Shown here piece after piece: positions 27,348 to 35,780 of a stretch of 55,709 bases of DNA. The notes under the pieces were generated by a model. It did not search any database. It was given only the letters and a program-made list of their open reading frames with translations, and was not told the origin of the DNA. A program made the translations under genes and the position numbers. The stretch's first letter is position 1, and each line of letters starts with the position of its first letter. Source of the stretch: Candidatus Caenarcanales bacterium (lineage in GTDB: Bacteria; Cyanobacteriota; Vampirovibrionia; LMEP-6097). The stretch is taken from NCBI GenBank assembly GCA_013216135.1, contig JABSOS010000020.1, forward strand, positions 1-55,709, in the 5' to 3' direction.

Positions 27348-28079
27348 AAAGGTTTATTCTTTCTAATTTTACTAGTTATCACTTCTCAAGCAGTACAAGC
27401 CTACTACTTTGCTACTGATATTGAAACCAAAGTTATTCATTTCAAAGACAATGATTTAGTTTTAGAGGTTATAGATCATGATGATAAAAAGGAAAAAGAA
27501 GTTTTTCCTATAGGGACAAAGCTTGTGGCAACAATATGTGACTACAAGCCTAGAAGACACTTCATGAGAGATGAATACTTAAAACTTCAATTTGAAAAAG
27601 CAATACTACCTGATGGGAAAGAGCAGAGCATTCACCAAAAGCTAAAACTGAGACCAAGGGTCGCTCTAAATACTCATAGAACAGGATCTAAATTTGTCGG
27701 CACGCTTGGACTAGTCTTCAATCTCACTCTAGAACCAGCAATTGCAATAGCCTTACCAGTTGCCCGAGGTGGAAAAGCTATTATAGATAGTATGTTTGCG
27801 GTTTACAATACCCCAGAAAAAGAAAATAAGTGGAAACAAGGAACCAAAGGCTTCTTTACTGGATTACTCTTCCCACTTCGTGAAATTATTTTCAAAGGTG
27901 AGGAACTTGCTCTTCATGATGAATCTTATATCTGGATTCAAGACGCAAAAAAACACAAAGAACAAGTTACTGGTTTCATTATTAAAAAGAAAAATATATA
28001 TTTAAGCAGAAAAAAATACTATGAAAGTAAGCATAAAGCTACTCCTAGCTTAGAAAGAGATGGCATCATTCTTCTATAG
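27345..28079 (+). CDS. Exported protein of unknown function
   Basis: 244 residues. Clear signal peptide: MKGLFFLILLVITSQAVQA, with likely cleavage before YYF. The mature part begins with a beta-rich domain (ETKVIHFKDNDLVLEVIDHD), then a basic region with GTKLVATICDYKPRR. A moderately hydrophobic glycine/alanine segment lies around 130-160, and a lysine-rich tail follows. No family recognised. The start is TTG with a strong Shine-Dalgarno sequence. It stops at TAG 28077-28079. The frame then stays open for 13 more codons starting with ATG until another TAG, probably without meaning. Confidence 0.75.
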   Translation: MKGLFFLILLVITSQAVQAYYFATDIETKVIHFKDNDLVLEVIDHDDKKEKEVFPIGTKLVATICDYKPRRHFMRDEYLKLQFEKAILPDGKEQSIHQKLKLRPRVALNTHRTGSKFVGTLGLVFNLTLEPAIAIALPVARGGKAIIDSMFAVYNTPEKENKWKQGTKGFFTGLLFPLREIIFKGEELALHDESYIWIQDAKKHKEQVTGFIIKKKNIYLSRKKYYESKHKATPSLERDGIILL

Positions 28080-28150
28080 ATGAAGAATTTCATTAGCTTT
28101 AGTGAATTAGAAAGACAAGTTTAGAAAAACAAGTTATCATTTAATTGAGC

Positions 28151-28876
28151 ATGATTATAGCTGTAGACGGACCAGCTGGAAGTGGCAAAAGCACAGTGGC
28201 AAAAATAATTGCCTCTGAGTTAGATTACTTATATATAGATACAGGAGCTATGTATAGAGCTGTAACTTTCACCTGGCTTCAACTCCAAGAATTAGTCCCT
28301 GACGTTAATATTGAAGAAAAGCTAATCCCAGAAAAAGATATTCGCCGAAAAATTTTATCTGAAATTTTAGGTAAACACCATGAAAAGGCTTTACAACTAA
28401 TCTGTGAGAATATTTCTATTCGCTTCCAAAACATTGAAAATGGAATTTTAACTTTTGTAAATAGTATCGATGTCAGTCCCTATATACGCTCCACGATAGT
28501 TACCCAAAACGTAAGTCACATAGCTTCATACAGAGAAGTTCGCGAATATTTAGTAGATGAGCAAAGAAAAATTGCTGAAGGTACTGATGTAATCATGGAT
28601 GGAAGAGACATTGGGACTGTCGTATTCCCAAATGCAAACTTAAAAGTGTTTTTAACAGCCTCTGTAGAAACTAGAGCTGAAAGACGTCTTAAGGATTTAG
28701 AGAAGCTTGGAGAGAAAGCAAGCTTTGAAGAACTTTGTGCGCAGCTTGCTAGAAGAGATCATTTAGATAGTACCCGTGAAGAATCTCCTTTAATTAAAGC
28801 TGAAGATGCTACTGAAATAAATACAGATGAACTTAGTATTATTGAAGTTAAAGATAAAATCCTTTCATGCTTATAA
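28151..28876 (+). CDS. cmk: (d)CMP kinase
   Basis: Transfers phosphate from ATP to CMP or dCMP. The P-loop IAVDGPAGSGKST is at residues 3-15, followed by DTGAMYRAVT, the NMP-binding region with SPYIRSTIV, MDGRDIGTVVFP and the LID region RRLKDLEKLGE. 241 residues from the ATG at 28151; the frame is open to a TTG two codons upstream (28145). In many genomes cmk neighbours rpsA or ispH, which is not the case here. Confidence 0.95.
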   Translation: MIIAVDGPAGSGKSTVAKIIASELDYLYIDTGAMYRAVTFTWLQLQELVPDVNIEEKLIPEKDIRRKILSEILGKHHEKALQLICENISIRFQNIENGILTFVNSIDVSPYIRSTIVTQNVSHIASYREVREYLVDEQRKIAEGTDVIMDGRDIGTVVFPNANLKVFLTASVETRAERRLKDLEKLGEKASFEELCAQLARRDHLDSTREESPLIKAEDATEINTDELSIIEVKDKILSCL

Positions 28877-28950
28877 GTAAAAGACGAGAGCAAAAATTAA
28901 GCATCCCAGTCAAGATTTACAAATTCTCTATTTCTGCTAAGATGTAAGCT

Positions 28951-29571
28951 ATGAGTACAACACAGACTATGGATACATTTGCTGCAATAGAAGCAAGAAG
29001 ATCAGTTAAGCATTATGATGCTGATCATAAAATGAGTGATGATGAAGTTAAAAAGCTTTTTGAAGCTACGATTCTTTCGCCTACTTCTTTCAATATCCAG
29101 AACTGGAGATTCGTAAATGTAGCCGATAAAGCTCTTAGAGAACAAGTTTGGGAAGCTTCTTGGAAGCAAGCTCAAGTAAAAGATGCTTCATTATTAGTTT
29201 TAATCTGTGCAGATTTAAATGCAACAGACGATAGACCAGAAAGATACTGGGCTAACGCTCCAGAAGAAGTAAGCTCTAAATTAGTGCCTATGATTACTGG
29301 TTTCTATAAAGATAATGAGCAATTAAGAAGAGATGAGGCTTTAAGATCTGTCGGAATAGCGTCACAGACTATGATGCTTGCAGCTAAAGCTATGGGTTAT
29401 GATTCTTGTCCAATGATCGGATTTGATCCTAAAAAAGTTGCTGAAATTATTAAATTACCAGATTCTCATATCGTAGGTTTAATGCTTACTATCGGTAAAG
29501 CTGCACAGCCAGCAAGGGAGCGTGGTGGTCAACTTCCTTTAGAAGAAGTTTTAGTTACTGATACTTTTTAA
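28951..29571 (+). CDS. Nitroreductase-family FMN oxidoreductase
   Basis: 206 residues with the family opening AIEARRSVKHYDADHKMSDD (FMN phosphate contact by Arg/Ser) and SPTSFNIQNWRFV. The central part contains DEALRSVGIASQTMMLAAKAMGYDSCPMIGFD, as in NfsB/YdgI-type enzymes that reduce quinones, nitro compounds or enals with NAD(P)H. The 3' end overlaps the end of the convergent glycosyltransferase by 17 bp. The substrate cannot be predicted. It fits the other detoxification genes further right, but it is not adjacent to them. Confidence 0.92.
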   Translation: MSTTQTMDTFAAIEARRSVKHYDADHKMSDDEVKKLFEATILSPTSFNIQNWRFVNVADKALREQVWEASWKQAQVKDASLLVLICADLNATDDRPERYWANAPEEVSSKLVPMITGFYKDNEQLRRDEALRSVGIASQTMMLAAKAMGYDSCPMIGFDPKKVAEIIKLPDSHIVGLMLTIGKAAQPARERGGQLPLEEVLVTDTF

Positions 29572-30325
29572 AAGTATATTTTGCATAAATGATGGCAAGT
29601 TGCAGTCCTAGCTTGCCATCAAAGAGACCAGCTCTAATTAAAAATTTATAAACAAATGTATAAGCAGCTTTAACTCTAGCCCAAATCTTACTTGTTTTTT
29701 TGTGGGAAAGACTTGCATATTTCATGTAAGTAGCTTCAAGCTGTCCTACTGTAGCATAAGAGTAGTGATCAAGAGGGTTTTCAAAATCATAGATAAGCTT
29801 AGTAGACTTGGTGATATATTCACCACTTGCTTCATCTAAAATTTCAACACTTTCATGAACTGGTAATTCTTGAAAACGTCCAAGGTCTTTTAGAAATAAG
29901 CGGAGCTGATAGTCTGGGTAAAAACCTCCCCACTTCACAAACTTACTTCCGATGTATAATCTACGTGGCAATCTAAAACCTAGGTATTTATAATATTTCC
30001 CAGACTTAAAGAACTCACGAATCTCTTCAATCAGTTCATCTGTCATGATTTCATCAGCATCTAAACTCAAAACCCATTTATTTCGACAGAGAGATAAAGC
30101 ATAGTTTTTCTGAGCAGCATACCCCTGCCATTCTTGAAGGTAAACTTTATTTGCATATTTAGTAGCAATACTAAAAGTATCATCTTCACTACCAGAGTCT
30201 ACGACAATAACTTCTTTTGCAAGCTTGCAAGCTTGTTCTAATGTACGACCAATAATATGTGCTTCATCCTTACAGATAATGAAAATTGATAAATGTAACA
30301 GATTTTCGTCTTTTTTCCTTGGCAC
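29555..30325 (-). CDS. GT2 glycosyltransferase, WaaE-like (intact DxD)
   Basis: 256 residues. A GT-A fold with the family-2 pattern LSIFIICKDEAHIIGRTLEQ, EVIVVDSGSEDDT, AAQKNYALSLC and the metal site LSLDADEIMTDEL. The second half (FRLPRRLYIGSKFVKWGGFYPDYQLRLF, then HESVEI) is typical of WaaE/KdtX-like enzymes that add a hexose to the LPS inner core or similar glycans. The start is GTG at 30325. It is the last and best preserved of three tandem homologues on this strand; 17 bases separate it from the next. Confidence 0.9.
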   Translation of the reverse strand: MPRKKDENLLHLSIFIICKDEAHIIGRTLEQACKLAKEVIVVDSGSEDDTFSIATKYANKVYLQEWQGYAAQKNYALSLCRNKWVLSLDADEIMTDELIEEIREFFKSGKYYKYLGFRLPRRLYIGSKFVKWGGFYPDYQLRLFLKDLGRFQELPVHESVEILDEASGEYITKSTKLIYDFENPLDHYSYATVGQLEATYMKYASLSHKKTSKIWARVKAAYTFVYKFLIRAGLFDGKLGLQLAIIYAKYTFKKYQ

Positions 30326-30342
30326 TTAAATAACTATAACAG

Positions 30343-31191
30343 TTATGCTACCTTCACCTTCTTTGAGCGAATACTTGTTTTATTTGATTCTTCTTCTGCA
30401 GCAACATCCTCTAAATAACTTTCGTATTGCAACCAAACCGAATCAGATTCAAGCTTTGCAATTTTGTAACCAAGGTTTCCATCTAAAAGTCCTAATTGGA
30501 TTATGTATTTCATCAAGAATCTAAAGCTTGATTCAAGTGAAGCTCTCAAATGACTCATTTTCGTATAACTTGACTTTGCACTAACATGATAAAAGTTTTC
30601 CATCGCTTCAAAGTCTATATACGGAACATAGTCAAAAGAGCTCTTAAAGGTATGCACTTTTGGAGAATTTGTAACATATAACTCAGAAGATTCATCCCAA
30701 ATCTCAGCAGATTCATCCAGTGCATAACCTTTAAAGCGATAATTATCTTTTTTGAAAAGTCTCAATTGATAATCTGGATAAAATCCTCCCCAACGAATAT
30801 GTTGCTCACCTAAATAAAATTTACGAGAAAATCTAGTTGCAGAGAATAATGAGGACTTGCCTTCTTTAAAAAATTTCTTTATCTCTTTAATTAATGAATT
30901 ACTTAAAATTTCATCTGGACAAATATGTAAAATCCAAGAGTTCTTACACATTGAAACAGCTTGATTTTTCATCCTAAAGGCACCAGTCCATGGCATTCTA
31001 TACACATCACTAGTATATTTTTCAGCAATACCTAAAGTTAAGTCCTCACTACCATAATCAATAACAATAACTTCTTTAGCAAGTTTTTGCGCTTGCTTAA
31101 GGCATTTACCTATAGTTCTGGAATTATCGCAGGTCAATATAATAATTGACAAATCCAAGGCCGGTAGTGATTCTGAGCTTGACACTGACAA
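30343..31191 (-). CDS. GT2 glycosyltransferase-like paralogue, DxD altered to CPD
   Basis: 282 residues, homologous along its whole length to its two neighbours: IIILTCDNSRTIGKCLKQ, EVIVIDYGSEDLT, FRMKNQAVSMC, then WGGFYPDYQLRLFKK. The metal-binding DADE of the intact copy is CPDE here (HICPDEIL), so the first Asp is gone. The acceptor-side DESAEIWDES is kept. The C-terminus has a 25-residue extension ending in a basic tail. The start is a TTG, with no better ATG upstream. It may have altered activity or be a non-catalytic partner. Confidence 0.85.
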   Translation of the reverse strand: MSVSSSESLPALDLSIIILTCDNSRTIGKCLKQAQKLAKEVIVIDYGSEDLTLGIAEKYTSDVYRMPWTGAFRMKNQAVSMCKNSWILHICPDEILSNSLIKEIKKFFKEGKSSLFSATRFSRKFYLGEQHIRWGGFYPDYQLRLFKKDNYRFKGYALDESAEIWDESSELYVTNSPKVHTFKSSFDYVPYIDFEAMENFYHVSAKSSYTKMSHLRASLESSFRFLMKYIIQLGLLDGNLGYKIAKLESDSVWLQYESYLEDVAAEEESNKTSIRSKKVKVA

Positions 31192-31219
31192 ATATATTTA
31201 CAGGAAATGTTAAGAGAAC

Positions 31220-32032
31220 TTAAAGGCGACCGCGTTCAAGTTCTAAATAATTAGAACTTGGGTCACTAGCACGCTTATACTGTTTCCAAACACGCATTGC
31301 AAGTATTTTACAGATTTTAAAACCTAAACCACCACTTAAAAAGCCAAATCTAAAAATAAATTTTTCAATAAAGGTTCCATAAGCTCCTACTATTGCTTGA
31401 AATTTAGAAATTTTCTTAAAACCAACTTCGGCATTAAAGTAGTAATAATTTTCCATGTCTTTGATAGTTTTAAAAGGATAATAATGAATAGCATTATTAA
31501 AAGTGAAAATATTTGGTGATTCTGATACGTAACGCTCTTTTTTTGCATCCCAAATTTCTACAGACTCATCCATCGCATTTCCCCTAAAGTGAGCCATACT
31601 CTTTTTAAAAATCCTTAACTGATGATCTGGGTAAAATCCTGCCCATCTAACAAAAGTACTACCAATATGAAAACGACGAGGAAAACGAAAACCTATTTTA
31701 TTTTTAGCAAGTTGCTTTCCAAACTTCTCTTTCATCTCATCAATCAAATTATCTCTAACCACTTCATCTGCACATAAATGCATCACCCAAGGATGAGTAC
31801 ATAAAGAAACAGCAAAGTTTTTCATACGATAAATACCGAGCCATTGCTTTCGATAGATTTTGTCAGCATATTTTTCTGCAATATCCATCGTATTATCTTC
31901 ACTACCGTAATCAATAACGATAAGCTCTCGAGCGAAACGCTTAGCTTGCTTTAAAGTCTTCTCAATAGTTTTTCCATCATCCCTAGTTATTACAAACACA
32001 GATATATCAGGGAGTGATTGAGCCTTATTCAT
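31220..32032 (-). CDS. GT2 glycosyltransferase-like paralogue, DxD altered to CAD
   Basis: 270 residues from ATG 32032 (a GTG lies one codon upstream). Same architecture as the two genes downstream: ISVFVITRDDGKTIEKTLKQ, ELIVIDYGSEDNT, YRMKNFAVSLC, WAGFYPDHQLRIFKK and DESVEIWDAK. The metal motif reads HLCADEVV, again with Cys in place of the first Asp. It is the first gene of the three-gene cluster; its promoter must lie in the 100 bp shared with the divergent tRNA gene. The three genes probably act on one surface glycan. Confidence 0.87.
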   Translation of the reverse strand: MNKAQSLPDISVFVITRDDGKTIEKTLKQAKRFARELIVIDYGSEDNTMDIAEKYADKIYRKQWLGIYRMKNFAVSLCTHPWVMHLCADEVVRDNLIDEMKEKFGKQLAKNKIGFRFPRRFHIGSTFVRWAGFYPDHQLRIFKKSMAHFRGNAMDESVEIWDAKKERYVSESPNIFTFNNAIHYYPFKTIKDMENYYYFNAEVGFKKISKFQAIVGAYGTFIEKFIFRFGFLSGGLGFKICKILAMRVWKQYKRASDPSSNYLELERGRL

Positions 32033-32090
32033 CACTACAAATATTATATGTTCTTAACTTAATTTCGCATAGTCTAAACAACTGATTTTT

Positions 32091-32121
32091 TGTGGAAATT
32101 ATATTACTTCCATCATATAAT
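32091..32121 (+). promoter_or_regulatory. Promoter for tRNA-Ser
   Basis: A perfect TATAAT is at 32116-32121, 17 bases before the tRNA 5' end. TTGTGG at 32091-32096 is the best -35, with a long spacer of 19. Confidence 0.6.
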
Positions 32122-32138
32122 AATAAGTCCACTTGCAT

Positions 32139-32226
32139 GGAGAAATGACCGAGTGGCTGATGGTGCAGTCCTGGAACGACTGTGTACCTCCGGGTACCGA
32201 GGGTTCGAATCCCTCTTTCTCCTCCA
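32139..32226 (+). tRNA. tRNA-Ser (anticodon GGA)
   Basis: Class II tRNA of 88 bases with encoded CCA. Acceptor GGAGAAA/TTTCTCC, D-arm with GAGTGGCTGATGG, anticodon stem CAGTC/GACTG with loop CTGGAAC (GGA at 32173-32175, reading UCC and UCU). The long variable arm GTACC-TCC-GGGTAC marks a serine tRNA, and the T-arm is GAGGG-TTCGAAT-CCCTC. Oddity: the base before CCA is T (U73) instead of the usual G73 of serine tRNAs. A short protein frame on the opposite strand here is an artefact. Confidence 0.96.
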
Positions 32227-32229
32227 TCT

Positions 32230-32271
32230 ATAAATAAAAAGCACCCAAATTATTGGGTGCTTTTTATTTAT
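32230..32271 (+). terminator. Strong intrinsic terminator after tRNA-Ser
   Basis: Two perfect 19-base arms, 32230-32248 and 32253-32271, with loop ATTA. The GC core is GCACCCAA/TTGGGTGC, and the descending arm carries a T5 run. Confidence 0.95.
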
Positions 32272-32297
32272 GGTGGAGGAGATAGGGGCATCCATTG

Positions 32298-32329
32298 TCC
32301 AAAAACAAGATTTTGATCTTGTTTTTGGA
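32298..32329. terminator. Second hairpin downstream of tRNA-Ser
   Basis: TCCAAAAACAAGA at 32298-32310 pairs perfectly with 32317-32329 around TTTTGA. T5 lies in the right arm on the plus strand, and the left arm gives T5 on the minus strand, so it could terminate in either direction. Confidence 0.6.
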
Positions 32330-32433
32330 TTCCTTCGGGGTGGTGTCTACTGCGTGGAGGGGAATAGTGTGCGCCTCCCCTAAACCCTCTTTCTCCTTAA
32401 GTTTTATTTATCTCTTATTTGATTTTTTATTTT

Positions 32434-32500
32434 GGAGAGGTGTGCCTACCTGTGGCTAAGCGGTTATGTTAGAGGTTTGCTAAATCTATTACAAGTGTGA
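32434..32500 (+). pseudogene. tRNA-Ser(GCT)-like remnant
   Basis: GGAGAGG followed by GTGGCTAAGCGGTTA and GGTTTGCTAAA resemble the acceptor start, D-loop and anticodon arm of a serine tRNA with anticodon GCT (32479-32481). The anticodon stem pairs at only four of five positions, extra bases separate the arms, and no T-arm or 3' acceptor strand can be found. If it is a tRNA relic, it is not functional. Confidence 0.35.
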
Positions 32501-32643
32501 AATCATAGATTTTATCAAAACTACTCAAATAGCTAAAAGTGGGCAGTAAACTTCAGACACAATAAAATAAGAACTTGCAAGCAAAGAAACGTTTCTTCAT
32601 TTTCAAACTTTTAATAACAGAAATCCTTATAAAAAGTTTTACG

Positions 32644-33585
32644 TTAATTGTTTAAAAGCTTTTCGATTTCCTGGGCTTTTTTTAAATATTCATGTGATTT
32701 GCTGTTGTCACCCTTATCTGACCATACAAGACCAAGGTTATTATAAGTTCGAGCAGTTTCTGGATGATTTTCACCAAGGGTTTCGAGTTTGATTTTTAAA
32801 GATTTATCATAAAAATCAATCGCTTTATCATAGTCACCCTTATATGACCATACATTACCAAAGTTATAGTAAATATAAGCAACACCGGAACTAGTTTCAC
32901 CATCAAGCTTTATTTGGAGCTGTAAAGCTAATCGATACATTTCAATAGCTTTATCATATTTAAAAATAATAGAATATTTGTTTGCTGAACTTAAATAAGT
33001 TGTTAATTCATCTAAATCATTTTGTTTTTTATTCTGATTTATTATTTGTAAAATTTGTTGATTTATTTCATCAATTTCATTTTCTGTTGTAGCATTATTT
33101 AAATTATCAAAAGACTCTCTTAACTCTGGATTATTTTTAGTATCTTTTTCATACCTTTCAAAATTATTAATAAAATTTATAAGATTTTCTTTTGAATTTT
33201 CAGATATTTCTCCTTCTCGGTGCCATTTTTCTACTTCTGCAATTTTACTTTGTTTATTATTGAAATTCTTTATTAACTCACTTGATTTTTTTGCCAAAAA
33301 TACTGGATCTGCTCCTTGGACAATTATATTTTTTTCAATATTAGTTATATTTTGATTACCTGAACCACTATTAATATACTGCGAGCTCACTATAGCTTCT
33401 TGCAACCAAGCTTCTTTGATCTCATCAAAAAATATTCCTAATGGCATTGTAACGAAGGCAACAATGATTCCTGGTATTATTGCTTTGTGATATTTTTTTA
33501 TGTAAGATTTGACTGGATTATTAGTAAAAACTCCCCATAAAGATAACCCCAGAACAAAAATTAAAATTCCAAATGCTGTTAACAT
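32644..33585 (-). CDS. Membrane-anchored TPR protein
   Basis: 313 residues. Two hydrophobic segments at about 1-17 and 35-55, then a helical polar region (100-190). The C-terminal tetratricopeptide repeats of the kinesin-light-chain type are recognised by VAYIYYNFGNVWSYKGDYDK, AIDFYDKSLKIKLETLGENHP and TARTYNNLGLVWSDKGDNSK. TPRs bind other proteins; the partner is unknown. Downstream on this strand is the non-coding stretch, upstream two hypothetical genes in the same direction. Confidence 0.8.
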   Translation of the reverse strand: MLTAFGILIFVLGLSLWGVFTNNPVKSYIKKYHKAIIPGIIVAFVTMPLGIFFDEIKEAWLQEAIVSSQYINSGSGNQNITNIEKNIIVQGADPVFLAKKSSELIKNFNNKQSKIAEVEKWHREGEISENSKENLINFINNFERYEKDTKNNPELRESFDNLNNATTENEIDEINQQILQIINQNKKQNDLDELTTYLSSANKYSIIFKYDKAIEMYRLALQLQIKLDGETSSGVAYIYYNFGNVWSYKGDYDKAIDFYDKSLKIKLETLGENHPETARTYNNLGLVWSDKGDNSKSHEYLKKAQEIEKLLNN

Positions 33586-33653
33586 AAATAAGCTTCAACA
33601 CTTAATCTTACCTTAATATAATCAAACAAAATATTTTATTAAGGATTTTATTC

Positions 33654-34061
33654 TTAGGTGCACGACTTAGACAGTTCAATAAAAAGCAATGCAAAGGGCA
33701 CTGTTGCACTAAGTAAAAAAAGAAAACCCGATATAAACAAAAGTTTTTCTGAAATCTTCAAATTAAATAAAATCCTTTTTGATAAATTTTGCAAATCATT
33801 TTTTTGATCAAGTCTATCTCTCTGAACAATATCAGTCATCACTTCACTTGAAGTGTAACGATAATACAAAGCGGTTCCAATAGTCGAAGCACAAAGTATA
33901 CACAACAACATAAAAGGAAATTGATAATTGGAAATTTCAGCTTTTAATTCTTTTAAAAGATAAATACAGCCCGCTGGAAAAAGAGCTGAGAATCTTATGA
34001 ATTCAGAACTAAGCTTATGGTAATTCTCAAGAATTTTAAAGTCTAAATCTCGTTCTTTCAT
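33654..34061 (-). CDS. Small membrane protein of unknown function
   Basis: 135 residues. Hydrophobic segments near 20-35, 46-66 (FPFMLLCILCASTIGTALYY) and 107-128, separated by a charged helix with RDRLDQKNDLQNLSKR. No signal peptide, no family recognised. It lies in a same-strand series with the TPR protein (68 bp downstream) and the 224-residue protein (43 bp upstream). Confidence 0.7.
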   Translation of the reverse strand: MKERDLDFKILENYHKLSSEFIRFSALFPAGCIYLLKELKAEISNYQFPFMLLCILCASTIGTALYYRYTSSEVMTDIVQRDRLDQKNDLQNLSKRILFNLKISEKLLFISGFLFLLSATVPFALLFIELSKSCT

Positions 34062-34104
34062 AAAATCACTAATACACTAAAATTGGAACTCCACTCCCTG
34101 TCAA

Positions 34105-34779
34105 CTAAACAAAAACACTCTTAACACGCATATTTAATAATTTTTGATTCTCAGCTAAATCATCCGATAAATCAAATGTCTTCTTTTGGTCAAAATCACA
34201 TATACTAGCCTGAATAGAAACAGCTTCTGGTCTACTTGAAGACAGGTATTTAGCAAAATTATCTGAAGGATTTAGCGCTAATTCATTTTGAATAGATGTA
34301 AAACATCCTTTCATTAGTGAATATAAATCATCTTTATTATCTTCCATTACTGAACCAATTAAACCTAAGCCAAACTGTCCACCAGCAATTATCTCTTTAA
34401 TTACACTGTGAGGAACTAACTTCCCTGCTTTACTTGAAAGTTTCGCCAATTTAGTTATTTTGTTACCAATACTACGTATAGCTTTATCTGACTCAGAAAT
34501 TTCAATGATGATCTGTAAAGTATTATAGGTATTGTTTAAGTAACCTGGAGGAACAACTACCATTCCTTGACCAGGAAGTGTAACAGTCTTTTTTGCAAGC
34601 ACTTCCTTCTTCGAAACTGGCTTTAACTTAACTTCATTCAAGAAAGTAATTTTTGTACCATTCCTGGTGTCACCTAATTCCGCATAAGTCCTTATAGAAG
34701 GTTGATTCATGTTATTAAGTTCTTTGAAATACTTTTGAAAAGTGACTTTGTTAATTACAATCTGAGCAGCATCGTTCAT
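34105..34779 (-). CDS. Hypothetical protein (224 aa)
   Basis: Soluble, no recognised domain. A small glycine-containing helix pair lies in the middle (HSVIKEIIAGGQFGLGLIGS) and beta-like sequence precedes it (VTLPGQGMVVVPPGYLNNTY). The ATG at 34779 is six codons after the TAG that ends the upstream beta-propeller gene and in the same reading frame. Read-through of that TAG would therefore fuse the two, although independent translation is the simpler view. Stop TAG at 34105-34107. Confidence 0.65.
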   Translation of the reverse strand: MNDAAQIVINKVTFQKYFKELNNMNQPSIRTYAELGDTRNGTKITFLNEVKLKPVSKKEVLAKKTVTLPGQGMVVVPPGYLNNTYNTLQIIIEISESDKAIRSIGNKITKLAKLSSKAGKLVPHSVIKEIIAGGQFGLGLIGSVMEDNKDDLYSLMKGCFTSIQNELALNPSDNFAKYLSSSRPEAVSIQASICDFDQKKTFDLSDDLAENQKLLNMRVKSVFV

Positions 34780-34797
34780 AAAAATAATTATAATAAA

Positions 34798-35769
34798 CTA
34801 TCTAGCGATAAATAAAGGTCTAATAATCCCACCAAAATCTTCATCATCAGTCGCAAACCAAAGCACTGCTTCATTATCAAAAGCCAAACCTTCTATTTTC
34901 ACACCATCAATATTTGCGACTGGTTTCTGATTGTTAGGAATATTACCTTCTAGCACTTGCTTTAGATTAACTTTAAAGACTTGAGAAAGAAAAGGTCCAA
35001 CATCTTTCTCCTTAGAATTTTCACCAGGATCTATAGTAGAAGAGTAGTAAAGGTTCTTAAACACTGGGTCTATAGTGAAAGATGAAACGACTCTTAAATC
35101 AGGACGTTTAAAGTTCTTTTCAAAGTCCTTAAATTTCTTTTCAAAGTCCTCTGAAGTTTTAAGCTTTCCAAGAAGTTTAGGTTCAAGAATTTGTTTATCA
35201 CTTTTGATATTTAAATTTAATTTATATAAATCCCCTTTATTCCTTTCTGCATACAACAAATCAATTCTATCTTTATCATTTTTATCCTGAATACAAGCCA
35301 AACTCTCTACTTCATTTAAACCTTTTGCAAACTTAAACGTGCGTTCAACTTTCAATATTAGATCAGAAGATTCATCAAGACTGACTAAGAAGATGCGCTC
35401 AAAGTTAATACCCTTATCACGATATGGGCTTTCAGCTATTAAAAATCTTTCATTACTGATGCTACAGATACTTTCCAAGTCACTTGGGAATGGAACTTTA
35501 CCACTTTTTATAGCTATAGGCTTGATAGAACTATGATCAGGTTTAATCTAATGAGCATAAGGGGTTAGTTGAGGCTTACCAGTATTTTTCAAATCATGAA
35601 TAACTAAAAACTCACCTCGCCTTGGAAAAAACTCTATCCCACTAATTCCCGTCATATTTTTTGCTTCAATTATATTATTTGCAGAGACAGATAAAAAAAG
35701 TACGAAAACTAATAAGTGTAAAGATTTTAAAAATGAGCGAACCATAAAATTTATGTTATCAGCATTCAA
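34798..35769 (-). pseudogene. Exported beta-propeller-like protein interrupted by an in-frame TAG
   Basis: Two open segments lie in the same frame: 35769-35548 (73 codons, hydrophobic segment about 14-32 and the start of a propeller, ISGIEFFPRRGEFLVIHD) and 35547-34798 (249 codons). Only a TAG at 35548-35550 separates them. Joined, the 323 residues run smoothly: DLESICSI, RFLIAESPYRDKG, SSFTIDPVFKNLYYSS, and IEGLAFDNEAVLWFATDD. This resembles esterase-like/phytase-like propellers of the SdiA-regulated or DUF3616 kind. The second half has no ATG; only a TTG at 35478 could start it. It is likely a nonsense mutation; read-through is possible. The neighbour upstream is also broken. Confidence 0.7.
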
Positions 35770-35780
35770 TAAAATTTGAA

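Larger units (their letters stand above)
32272..32643. other. 372-bp intergenic stretch with hairpins and tRNA-like debris
   Basis: No protein-coding frame is credible. It holds a second hairpin (32298-32329), a 13-base copy of the tRNA-Ser 3' end (CCCTCTTTCTCCT at 32385-32397, also at 32211-32223) and a tRNA-Ser(GCT)-like fragment (32434-32500). The rest is AT-rich without visible structure. This is the most debris-like stretch in the window and may be an old integration or deletion site beside a tRNA. Confidence 0.5.

Noticed and set aside
27273..28144. Extension of the exported hypothetical past its TAG (13 codons starting with ATG)
   Set aside because: Short, followed by a second TAG, and no ribosome-binding site; most likely chance.
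32113..32295. 60-codon frame on the minus strand with RDSNPRYPE
   Set aside because: It runs through the tRNA-Ser gene and its terminator; this peptide is a well-known artefact of antisense class II tRNA genes.
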